Shown piece by piece: positions 8,485-16,410 of a DNA stretch of 64,000 nt (its first letter is position 1; every line of letters starts with the position of its first letter). This stretch comes from Allobosea sp039673065 (lineage in GTDB: Bacteria > Pseudomonadota > Alphaproteobacteria > Rhizobiales > Beijerinckiaceae). The notes beneath the pieces are model-generated. The model was not told the origin of the DNA. It saw only the letters and a program-made list of their open reading frames with translations, and ran no database searches. The stretch spans positions 393,878 through 457,877 of the forward strand of contig NZ_JBDJKW010000002.1 in NCBI RefSeq assembly GCF_039673065.1. The letters run 5' to 3'. A program made the position numbers and the translations under genes.

Positions 8485-9465
8485 ATGCATATTCTGAAAC
8501 TCGCCGGCCGGCGGCTGATGAGCAGCATACCGACCCTGCTCATCCTGCTCGCGGGACTGTTCGTCCTGCTGCAGTTCGCGCCGGGCGACACGGTCGACGC
8601 GCTGATGGCGCAGATGGGCGGCGGCGATCCGGCCCAGGCGGCGGAGCTTCGCAAGTTCTACGGGCTCGACGGCAGCGCCGCTGTGCGCCTGCTCGACTAT
8701 CTCTGGCGGCTGATCCGGCTCGATCTCGGCTTCTCGGCGATCTACAACAAGCCGGTGGCGACGGTGATCCTGGAGCGCCTGCCCGCCACGCTGATGCTGA
8801 TGCTCTCCGCACTCAGCTTCGCCTTCTTCGCCGGCATGGTGCTCGGCATCGTCTCGGCTCAGCGCGTCAACGGCTGGAGCGACACGCTGATCTCGCTCCT
8901 CGGCCTGCTCTTCTACGCGACGCCCTCCTTCTGGCTCGGCCTGATGAGCATCGTAGTGTTCTCGATCTGGCTGGCCTGGCTGCCGCCGGGCGGGCTCTAC
9001 GAGATAGGCTCCGACGCCAGCGGCATCTGGCTGGTGCTCGACGTGATGCGCCATCTGATCCAGCCGACCGTGACGCTCTCGCTGATCTTCCTCGCGATCT
9101 ATCTGCGCATCATGCGCGCCTCGATGCTCGAGGTCTCGACGCTCGATTTCGTCCGTACCGCCCGCGCCAAGGGGCTGACCCGCGGCGAGATCGTCCGCCG
9201 CCACGTGCTGCGCAACGCACTCCTGCCGATGGTGACGCTGATCGGCCTGCAGGCCGGGACGATGCTCGGCGGCTCGGTGGTGATCGAGAGCGTCTTCTCC
9301 CTGCCGGGCATCGGCCGGCTCGCCTATGAATCCGTCGTCCAGCGCGATCTCAACACGCTGCTCGGCATCGTCTTCGTCTCCGCGCTCATGGTCATCTGCG
9401 TGAACTTCGTCGTCGATCTGATCTACGCCCGCCTCGACCCTCGCATCAGCGCGGGAGGCGCCTGA
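8485..9465 (+). CDS. ABC transporter permease, DppB type
   Basis: A 326-residue inner-membrane protein with about six membrane segments (first at VPTLLILLAGLFVLLQF shifted by a few residues) and the BPD_transp_1 EAA region (ARAKGLTRGEIVRRHVLRNALLP) that contacts the ATPase. A GSVVIESVFSLPGIG segment near the C-terminus is characteristic of DppB/OppB. It pairs with the next gene as a heterodimeric channel of a peptide-type importer. The start follows a 123-bp leader containing a strong hairpin. Confidence 0.9.
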   Translation: MHILKLAGRRLMSSIPTLLILLAGLFVLLQFAPGDTVDALMAQMGGGDPAQAAELRKFYGLDGSAAVRLLDYLWRLIRLDLGFSAIYNKPVATVILERLPATLMLMLSALSFAFFAGMVLGIVSAQRVNGWSDTLISLLGLLFYATPSFWLGLMSIVVFSIWLAWLPPGGLYEIGSDASGIWLVLDVMRHLIQPTVTLSLIFLAIYLRIMRASMLEVSTLDFVRTARAKGLTRGEIVRRHVLRNALLPMVTLIGLQAGTMLGGSVVIESVFSLPGIGRLAYESVVQRDLNTLLGIVFVSALMVICVNFVVDLIYARLDPRISAGGA

Positions 9466-9467
9466 CC

Positions 9468-10298
9468 ATGAAGGCGTTCAAGCATTTCCTGCACAGCCCT
9501 GCGGCGGTGCTCGGTCTCGTCCTGCTGGTCCTGATCGTCGGCCTCGCCGTCTTCGCCGACCTGCTCTATCCCCGCGATCCGCTGGGTCTCGCCGGCCGGC
9601 CGCTGCAATGGCCGTCCTGGGGCGGGCGCTTCCTGCTCGGCACCGACGCCTCGGGGCGCGACATCGCCGCCCAGATCGCCCATGGCGCCCGCACCACCCT
9701 GCTGATGGGCATCGTCTCGACCGTGATCGCCATCGTGATCGGCATCGTCGTCGGCGCCGTCGCCGGCTTCTATGGCGGGCTCACCGACGACGTGCTGATG
9801 CGCGTCACCGAAGCCTTCCAGACCCTGCCGAACTTCATCCTGCTGCTGGTGCTGGTGATCGTCGTCGGTTCGAACATGACGGCGGTGACCATCGCGATCG
9901 GCGTGGTGTCCTGGCCGGCGGTGGCGCGGCTGACGCGGGCGGAGTTCCTGACGCTTCGCAACCGCGAATTCGTCCAGGCCTGCCGCACGCTCGGCCTGAC
10001 CAATCGCTGGATCATCTTCCGCGAGGTGCTGCCCAACGCGCTGGCCCCGATCATCGTCTATGGCAGCGTCGTCATGGCGACAGCGATCCTGCTGGAAAGC
10101 GCGCTGGCCTTCCTCGACCTCTCCGACCCGAACATCGCCTCCTGGGGCAACCTGATCGGCCAGGGCCGCAAGGTGCTGCGCAGCGAATGGTACGTCTCGG
10201 CCATTCCCGGCGTCGCGATCCTGCTGACCATCCTCTCGGTCTCTCTGGTCGGCCAGGGCCTCAACGACGCCCTCAACCCGAGGCTCCGCAACCGATGA
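9468..10298 (+). CDS. ABC transporter permease, DppC type
   Basis: A 276-residue partner permease. It has an N-terminal membrane segment, the LLGTDASGRDI motif typical of DppC/OppC, and the EAA loop (CRTLGLTNRWIIFREVLPNALAP). Its ATG follows the DppB stop after two bases, and its own stop overlaps the ATPase start (ATGA), so the three genes are tightly coupled. It forms the channel together with the DppB-type protein. Confidence 0.9.
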   Translation: MKAFKHFLHSPAAVLGLVLLVLIVGLAVFADLLYPRDPLGLAGRPLQWPSWGGRFLLGTDASGRDIAAQIAHGARTTLLMGIVSTVIAIVIGIVVGAVAGFYGGLTDDVLMRVTEAFQTLPNFILLLVLVIVVGSNMTAVTIAIGVVSWPAVARLTRAEFLTLRNREFVQACRTLGLTNRWIIFREVLPNALAPIIVYGSVVMATAILLESALAFLDLSDPNIASWGNLIGQGRKVLRSEWYVSAIPGVAILLTILSVSLVGQGLNDALNPRLRNR

Positions 10299-11908
10299 GC
10301 GCCGCCGCGATGAACCCGCTCGTCCGCATCGAGGACCTCTCGATCGCGCTGCCCCGCGGCGCCGATCGGCCCTATGCCGTCGAATCCCTGTCGCTCGAGC
10401 TGAACGCCGGCGAGATCGTCTGCGTCGTCGGCGAGAGCGGCTCGGGCAAGTCGATGACCGCCTCGGCGCTGATGGGCCTGCTGCCCGCTTCTCTGCCGGT
10501 CGCCTCCGGCCGCATCATGCTCGGCGAGCGCGACATCGTCCGGCTGTCCGAGGACGAGTTGCGCGCGATCCGCGGCCCGGAGATCGGCATGATCTTCCAG
10601 GAGCCGATGACGGCGCTGAACCCGCTGCGCACCGCCGGCGACCAGATCGCCGAGATGTTCCGCGCCCATACCGACCTGTCCAGGAAGGAGATCGAGGCCA
10701 GGGCGCTGAAGCTGCTCGACGAGGTCGGCATTCCCGAGCCGGCGCAGGCCTACCGCGCCTATCCGCATGAACTCTCGGGCGGACAGCGCCAGCGCGTGAT
10801 GATCGCCATGGCGCTGGCGCTCGAGCCCAAGGTGCTGATCGCCGACGAGCCGACCACCGCGCTCGACGTGACGATCCAGGCGCAGATCCTCGCGCTGATC
10901 CGCGACATCCAGCGCCGGACCGGCATGGCGGTGCTGTTCATCACCCATGATTTCGGCGTCGTCGCGGAGATCGCCGACCGCGTCATGGTCATGCAGCACG
11001 GCAAGGTCGTCGAGACCGGCACTGCCGCCGCCGTTCTGGAGGCGCCGCAGCATCCCTACACGAAAGCACTGATCGCTGCCGTGCCGAGCCTGACGCCGCC
11101 GGTGCCGCGCGAGCTGGCGACGCGCGCGATCGCGACCGTCACCGAGCTTTCCAAGACCTATCGCACCGGCGGCGGCTGGTTCGGCCGCAAGCAGCGCGTC
11201 ACCTATGCGGTGAAGTCGGCGAGCATCACGCTGCCCAAGGGCGCGACGCTCGGCATCGTCGGCGAGAGCGGCTCGGGCAAATCGACGCTGGCGCGCTGCA
11301 TCGTGCGCCTGCTCGATCCCGACAGCGGCGAGATCGAGCTCGACGGCGTCGCCTATGGGCGCCTTGCCGGCGAGACGCTGCGCAATCACCGCCATCTCGT
11401 CCAGATGGTGTTCCAGGACCCTTACGCCTCGCTGAACCCGCGGCGCACCGCCGGCGATCTCGTCACCCAGGGGTTGATCGCCCGCGGCGTCGACCGCTCC
11501 AAGGCGATGGCCCGCGCCAAGGAGCTGTTCGCGCTGGTCGGGCTCGACCCGGCGGCGACCGACCGGCTGCCGCACGAGTTCTCCGGCGGGCAGCGCCAGC
11601 GCATCGGCCTGGCCCGCGCGCTCGCGCTGGAGCCGAAGGTGCTGGTCGCCGACGAAGCGGTCTCGGCGCTCGACGTCTCGGTGCAGGCGCAGGTGCTGAA
11701 GCTGCTGGTCGAACTGCGCGACAAGCTCTCGCTGTCGATGATCTTCATCACCCACGACCTGCGCGTCGCCGCCCAGATCTGCGACCGGATCGCGATCATG
11801 CAGCGCGGCGAGATCGTCGAGCAGGGCGTCACGGCGGACATCTTCGCCGCCCCGCAACACCCCTATACCCAGAAGCTGCTTTCCGCCGTGCCGGGAAGGG
11901 CGAACTGA
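10295..11908 (+). CDS. dipeptide ABC transporter ATP-binding protein, fused DppD-DppF type
   Basis: A 537-residue protein with two complete nucleotide-binding domains in one chain. Each half has a Walker A (GESGSGKS), an ABC signature (LSGGQRQRV in the first, FSGGQRQRI in the second), a Walker B (VLIADEPTTALD and VLVADEAVSALD) and a switch His (FITHD). The second half begins near residue 275. The fused arrangement replaces separate DppD and DppF subunits and resembles GsiA/YejF. The start uses an ATGA overlap with the DppC-type gene. It powers import of the ligand bound by the receptor at 6754. Confidence 0.9.
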   Translation: MSAAAMNPLVRIEDLSIALPRGADRPYAVESLSLELNAGEIVCVVGESGSGKSMTASALMGLLPASLPVASGRIMLGERDIVRLSEDELRAIRGPEIGMIFQEPMTALNPLRTAGDQIAEMFRAHTDLSRKEIEARALKLLDEVGIPEPAQAYRAYPHELSGGQRQRVMIAMALALEPKVLIADEPTTALDVTIQAQILALIRDIQRRTGMAVLFITHDFGVVAEIADRVMVMQHGKVVETGTAAAVLEAPQHPYTKALIAAVPSLTPPVPRELATRAIATVTELSKTYRTGGGWFGRKQRVTYAVKSASITLPKGATLGIVGESGSGKSTLARCIVRLLDPDSGEIELDGVAYGRLAGETLRNHRHLVQMVFQDPYASLNPRRTAGDLVTQGLIARGVDRSKAMARAKELFALVGLDPAATDRLPHEFSGGQRQRIGLARALALEPKVLVADEAVSALDVSVQAQVLKLLVELRDKLSLSMIFITHDLRVAAQICDRIAIMQRGEIVEQGVTADIFAAPQHPYTQKLLSAVPGRAN

Positions 11909-11922
11909 CGGAGCCTGCGAGC

Positions 11923-12465
11923 ATGAGCGAGACCCACGAACCCGGCGAAACCTTCGTCGTGAAGCCCGGCAATGCGACCAGCTACTGGCAGCCCGTGCCG
12001 GCCAACGGCCATATCGAGGTCGCGCTCGACCCGTCCAAGGTCAAGATGGACAATCCCCTCGCCTTCGGCACGCAGACCGTGCCGCCGGGCGGCTATGTCC
12101 GCGAGCACAGCCATGACCGCCATGAGGAGGTGATCTATTTCCTCAGCGGCAAGGGGCGCGCCGTACTCGACGGCGAGGAGATCCCGGCCGTTCCCGGCAC
12201 CGCCATCTTCATCGGCAAGAGCCGCCGCCACATGTTCATCAACGACGGCACCGAGGATCTGCACTGGTGCTGGCTGATCGTGCCGAACGGGCTGGAGGAC
12301 TTCTTCCGGCTGATCGGGCGGCCGCGCCAGGCCGGCGATCCGGCGCCCGCCAATTTCCCGCGCCCGGAGAACGTGCTCGAAATCGAGCGACAGACCGTGT
12401 TCGCCGCCCAGCCGAAGGACCAGCGCAAGCCGGACTTCGACAAGGCGAAGCCGGCGAAGGACTGA
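11923..12465 (+). CDS. cupin domain protein
   Basis: A 180-residue single-domain cupin. Motif 1 is visible as GGYVREHSHDRHEEVIYFLSG, with two His, a Glu and further His that can bind a metal, and motif 2 as PGTAIFIGKSRRHMF. The C-terminal tail is Lys/Pro-rich. Cupins can be dioxygenases, isomerases or simple binding proteins, and the intact metal ligands favour an enzyme. It lies 14 bp after the ABC ATPase and 11 bp before the aspartate-dehydrogenase-like gene, so it belongs to the same operon. Confidence 0.8.
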   Translation: MSETHEPGETFVVKPGNATSYWQPVPANGHIEVALDPSKVKMDNPLAFGTQTVPPGGYVREHSHDRHEEVIYFLSGKGRAVLDGEEIPAVPGTAIFIGKSRRHMFINDGTEDLHWCWLIVPNGLEDFFRLIGRPRQAGDPAPANFPRPENVLEIERQTVFAAQPKDQRKPDFDKAKPAKD

Positions 12466-12476
12466 AGGAGGACGCC

Positions 12477-13271
12477 ATGGCGGGAGCGCGCCGGATCGGG
12501 CTCGTCGGCTTCGGCACGATCGCAAGCGAGATCGAGGCGCGCCTGCGCGGCCCGGGCTTCGCCTTCGCCTGCCTGCTGCGGCCGCATGCGCCGAGCCGCG
12601 CCCGCGTGCCGGACGGCGTGCCCGTTCTGGACACGCCGGAGGCTCTCCTCGCCTGGCGGCCGGAGCTGGTGGTCGAGGCCGCCGGCCACGCTGCCGTCGC
12701 CTCCGTCCTGCCCGGCATCCTCGCCGCCGGCATTCCCGCCTTACCCGCCTCGACCGGCGCGCTGGCCGACAACGCGCTGCTGGCCCGTCTGGCGGAGGCG
12801 GCGCGCAGCGGCGGCAGCCGCCTGATCGTGCCCTCGGGCGCGGTCGGCGGCCTCGACTATCTCGCCGCGCTGCGCGAAACCGACCAGGCGAGCGTGCGCT
12901 ACACCTCGCGCAAGCCGCCGGCCGCCTGGGCCCCGGAACTCGAAGCCGCCGGCTTGAGCGAGCGGGCCGCGCGCGAGGAGATCGTGCTCTACGAGGGCAC
13001 CGCTAGCGAGGCTGCGCGCCTTTATCCGAAGAACCTCAATGTCGGCCTGACCATCGCGCTCGCCGCCGGCCAGGAGCGCGTGCGGGTGCGGATCGTCTCG
13101 GACCCGCAGGCCGCCGGCAATACTCACGAGATCGAGACCGAGAGCGCGCTGGGCTCCGCCCGCCTCGCCTTCGTCAACGCGCCCTCGCCGACCAATCCCA
13201 AGACATCGGCGCTGACCGCGGCCAGCCTGATCGCCGCGATCCGCCGGCATTTCGAGCCGGTGGCGGTCTAG
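12477..13271 (+). CDS. aspartate dehydrogenase-like protein (NadX/DUF108 family)
   Basis: A 264-residue dehydrogenase with an N-terminal Rossmann motif (IGLVGFGTIASEI) and the C-terminal aspartate-dehydrogenase domain: PSGAVGGLD, YPKNLNVGLTIALA and the NTHEIE segment that holds the catalytic His. True NadX oxidises L-aspartate to iminoaspartate for NAD synthesis. No nadA or nadC is nearby, so here it more likely acts on an aspartate-like intermediate of the imported compound. AAGGAGGA immediately upstream supports this start, although the reading frame extends further 5'. Confidence 0.8.
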   Translation: MAGARRIGLVGFGTIASEIEARLRGPGFAFACLLRPHAPSRARVPDGVPVLDTPEALLAWRPELVVEAAGHAAVASVLPGILAAGIPALPASTGALADNALLARLAEAARSGGSRLIVPSGAVGGLDYLAALRETDQASVRYTSRKPPAAWAPELEAAGLSERAAREEIVLYEGTASEAARLYPKNLNVGLTIALAAGQERVRVRIVSDPQAAGNTHEIETESALGSARLAFVNAPSPTNPKTSALTAASLIAAIRRHFEPVAV

Positions 13272-13274
13272 GCC

Positions 13275-15056
13275 GTGTCGATCGCCCCGCCAGCCATACC
13301 GACGCTTGCCGAGCTGGTTCCGCCCGCCTTGCGCCCCAGCGTCGACCTGCTGGCGGAGGGCGCCGCGATGGCGCGAGACTGGCAGGTCGGTCGCAACCTC
13401 TTCCTCGACAGCGCCGACGTGGCCAGCGAAGCGCAGTACAAGCGGCAGATGGCGGCGCAGGGCCGCATCATGCAGCACGCCCATATCGGCTTCCGCAGCG
13501 TCGAGCGCACGCTGGACGCGATCCGCACGGTGCACGGCACATGCGCCGGGCGCGGCGTCACGGTGGACCGCTTCGGCATCACGCTCGACTGGTCGATGGG
13601 CTATCCGCTGGCCGAGCGCGACCGGCGGCCGCGCGGCACCGGCATCGTGCTCGCCGGCCCCGAGGACTTCGCCCGGATCACCGGGGTGGTGCCGGCTGCG
13701 GCGCATTTCGGCGACTTCATGCTCGGCCTGCCCGGCGCGGTCGAGAACACCCGCGCGGCACTGGCCGCCGGCGTCACCACGGTCGGCAATCTCGGCCAGT
13801 ACTTCACCTTCCGCCTGCCGGACTGGGACGACGACGTCGCCACCACGGAAGCGACCGTCACCGCGCTCGGGCTGATCGCGGCCCAGCCTGTCGAGGTGCT
13901 GGTCCACTCAAATCTCGACGACGGCTTCGCCGGCCTGTTCTCCGACATGAGCTCGGCGCTCGGCATGGTGCTGATCGAGAAGTACATCGTCGAGGAGCTG
14001 ATCGGCGCACGCGCCTCGCATTGCTACGGCCACCACTTCACTGCGCCTGCGATGCGCCTCGCCTTCCATCACGCGCTGATGCAGGTCTCCGACACGCCCG
14101 GCAGCATGATCTTCGGCAACACGGTCAGCTACCGCTCGACGCCGGCCGGCAATTTCGCCAGCCTCGCCAGCTATCTCCAGGCCGATATCTGGTCGCTGAC
14201 ACGGCGCCATAGCGGGCATGCGATCAACCCCGTGCCGGTGACCGAGAACGAGCGCATCCCCGATACGGACGAGATCATCGACGCGCAGATCTTCGCCGGG
14301 CGGCTCGTCGAGCACGCCTCCGCCAGCCTCGGCCTGATCGATCTCGGCCCGGTCGACGCCATGGCGGGGCGCCTCGTCACCGGCGCGCGCCTTTTCCGCG
14401 ACCGCGTGCTGGTCGGGCTCGCCGAGATCGGCGTCGATACCGCCGACGCAGCTGCGACCATGCTGGCGCTGCGCCGGATCGGCCCGCGGCGGCTGGAAGC
14501 GCTCTATGGCGCGGGCGCGCGCGACCGCCAGGCCTGGGGCGGGCGGCGGGCGCTGGTCGAGGCCGAATGGGTCGAGGAATTGCGGCACGCGACCGAGGGC
14601 TGGCTCGACAGGGTGCCGGTGCCGGTGCGCGCGCGCATCGGCCGTGCGGGGCTTAAGGTCTGCATCGCCAGCAGCGACGTACACGAGCACGGCAAGAGCC
14701 TGATCGAGCATCTGCTGACCAGGCTCGACGCCGTCCCGGTCGACGGCGGAACCTCGGCCGACCCGGACGACCTCGTCGCGATCGCGCTGGAGCAGGGCTG
14801 CGACCTGATCGCGATCAGCACCTATAACGGCATCGCGCTGCGCTTCGCCTCCGAGGTGCAGGCCGCCCTCGCCCGCGCCGGCGCCAGCCTGCCGGTCTGC
14901 ATCGGCGGACGGCTCAACCAGATCCCGGACGACTCCAATTCCGGGCTGCCGGTCGACGTCACCGCCGAACTTTCGGCCCTCGGCGTCGTCACCTGCGCGA
15001 CGCCGGAAGGGCTGGTGGCGGAGCTAGACCGGCTGATGCAGGCCCGCGCAGGCTGA
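13275..15056 (+). CDS. cobalamin-dependent enzyme, single-chain mutase-like protein with C-terminal B12-binding domain
   Basis: A 593-residue protein starting at a GTG four bases after the previous stop. The last 135 residues form a B12-binding fold: the DxHxxG motif is present as D468-V-H470-E-H-G473 (His470 would coordinate cobalt), followed by a CDLIAISTYNG strand-turn and CIGGRLNQ. The first 450 residues look like a barrel and recall glutamate-mutase epsilon chains, but with weak identity; GITLDWSMGYP and LIGARASHCYGHHF are prominent conserved-looking stretches. The usual glutamate mutase has separate S and E chains, so this would be a fused form. The substrate is unknown. No B12 riboswitch and no MeaB-type chaperone gene is visible nearby. 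Confidence 0.65.
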   Translation: MSIAPPAIPTLAELVPPALRPSVDLLAEGAAMARDWQVGRNLFLDSADVASEAQYKRQMAAQGRIMQHAHIGFRSVERTLDAIRTVHGTCAGRGVTVDRFGITLDWSMGYPLAERDRRPRGTGIVLAGPEDFARITGVVPAAAHFGDFMLGLPGAVENTRAALAAGVTTVGNLGQYFTFRLPDWDDDVATTEATVTALGLIAAQPVEVLVHSNLDDGFAGLFSDMSSALGMVLIEKYIVEELIGARASHCYGHHFTAPAMRLAFHHALMQVSDTPGSMIFGNTVSYRSTPAGNFASLASYLQADIWSLTRRHSGHAINPVPVTENERIPDTDEIIDAQIFAGRLVEHASASLGLIDLGPVDAMAGRLVTGARLFRDRVLVGLAEIGVDTADAAATMLALRRIGPRRLEALYGAGARDRQAWGGRRALVEAEWVEELRHATEGWLDRVPVPVRARIGRAGLKVCIASSDVHEHGKSLIEHLLTRLDAVPVDGGTSADPDDLVAIALEQGCDLIAISTYNGIALRFASEVQAALARAGASLPVCIGGRLNQIPDDSNSGLPVDVTAELSALGVVTCATPEGLVAELDRLMQARAG

Positions 15057-15075
15057 GCGGCCCGCTGCGCACAGT

Positions 15076-16302
15076 TTACGGCTTCACTGCCGCGACCGAT
15101 GCAGCGGCCCGCTTGGGCAGGCTGCCGTTCAGCACCGCATAGGCCACCAGCCCGATCACCAGCCCCCAGAACGCGCCGCCGATGCCGAGCAGCTTGATGT
15201 TGGCGGCAGCGGCCAGGAAGGTGATCAGCGCCGCCTCGCGCGAGGACGGGTCCGCCATCGCGCCCGCGAGACTGCCGCCGATGGTGCCGAGCAGGGCGAG
15301 CCCGGCCAGCGTGGTGATGAAGCTGGCGGGGAAGGCCATGAACACCGCCGCCAGCGTGACCCCGAACACGCCGACCAGCACATAGAACACGCCCGCCGCG
15401 ATACCGGCGATCCAGCGCTTGGACGGGTCCTCATGCGCTTCGCGGCCCGTGGCGATCGCCGCCGTGATCGCCGCGACGTTGAAGGCGTGCGAGCCGAACG
15501 GCGCCATCAGCAGCGAGCCGAGCCCGGTCACGGTGACGATCGGGTTCGCGCTGGTCTTGAAGCCGTCATTGCGCAGCACCAGCATGCCCGGCATGTACTG
15601 CCCCGTCAGCGTGATCAGGAAGAGCGGCAGCGCCACGCTGAGCAGCGCGTTCAGCGAGAAGGCCGGCATGGTGAAGACCGGCGCCGCCAGTTGCAGGCTG
15701 AGGCCCGACAGGTCGACGCGCGACTGCGTCACCAGGAAGACCAGCCCGAGCACCAGGATGCCGACCACCGCATAGCGCGGGCAGAGGCGCTTGAGCACGA
15801 GATAGGCGACGATCAGCAGGCCGACCAGCAGCGGATCGACGCTCGCCCCGCCGAAGGCCCCGATGCCGAACTGCAGCAGGATGCCGGCCAGAAGCCCCGC
15901 GGCGATGCCGGGCGGGATCAGCCGGATGACGCGCTCGAAGCAGCCGGACAGGCCGAGCAGCACGAAAGCCGCGGCCGAGATCATGTAGGCGCCGATCGCC
16001 TCGGCATAGGGCGTAGTGGCCAGCGCGGTGACGAGGAAGGCGGCCGCCGGCGTCGACCAGGCGGTGATGATCGGCTCGCGGTAATGCCAGCTCAGCATCA
16101 GGCCGGTGAGCCCGACGCCGATCGACACCGACCAGACCCAGGAGGCGGTGAGCTCGGGGCTCAGCCCGGCGACGCGGGCGGCCTGGAACACCAGTATGAA
16201 GGTGCCGCCATAGTTGACGATGACCGAGATCAGGCCTGCGACGATCGGATGGGCGAGATCGCCGGCGCGGATGGCGGAGGACGGGGGCTGGCTGCTCGGC
16301 AT
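15076..16302 (-). CDS. benE: benzoate/H+ symporter family transporter (BenE)
   Basis: A 408-residue polytopic membrane protein with about twelve hydrophobic segments, of the length and pattern of BenE. Family-typical stretches include AGLISVIVNYGG at the start, TAWSTPAAAFL, and the charged APFGSHAFNVAAITAAI loop. BenE proteins are secondary carriers of the NCS2-like fold reported to import benzoate. No benzoate catabolic genes are in the window, so the substrate is uncertain. It is divergent from the MocR-type regulator at 16411, its likely controller. Confidence 0.85.
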   Translation of the reverse strand: MPSSQPPSSAIRAGDLAHPIVAGLISVIVNYGGTFILVFQAARVAGLSPELTASWVWSVSIGVGLTGLMLSWHYREPIITAWSTPAAAFLVTALATTPYAEAIGAYMISAAAFVLLGLSGCFERVIRLIPPGIAAGLLAGILLQFGIGAFGGASVDPLLVGLLIVAYLVLKRLCPRYAVVGILVLGLVFLVTQSRVDLSGLSLQLAAPVFTMPAFSLNALLSVALPLFLITLTGQYMPGMLVLRNDGFKTSANPIVTVTGLGSLLMAPFGSHAFNVAAITAAIATGREAHEDPSKRWIAGIAAGVFYVLVGVFGVTLAAVFMAFPASFITTLAGLALLGTIGGSLAGAMADPSSREAALITFLAAAANIKLLGIGGAFWGLVIGLVAYAVLNGSLPKRAAASVAAVKP

Positions 16303-16410
16303 GGCTCGGTCTCGGCTGCTGGCGCGGCGGAGAGTGCCGGCGCGGGCTTGACTCCTAGCGAGACAATGGCCTGACGTTCCCCGCCAATCGAGGCGTCGAG
16401 GTCAGGCCAA

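Noticed and set aside
13000..15056. A cobalamin riboswitch controlling the B12 enzyme
   Set aside because: The gene follows its neighbour by a few bases, and no B12-box-like sequence was seen upstream of the operon.
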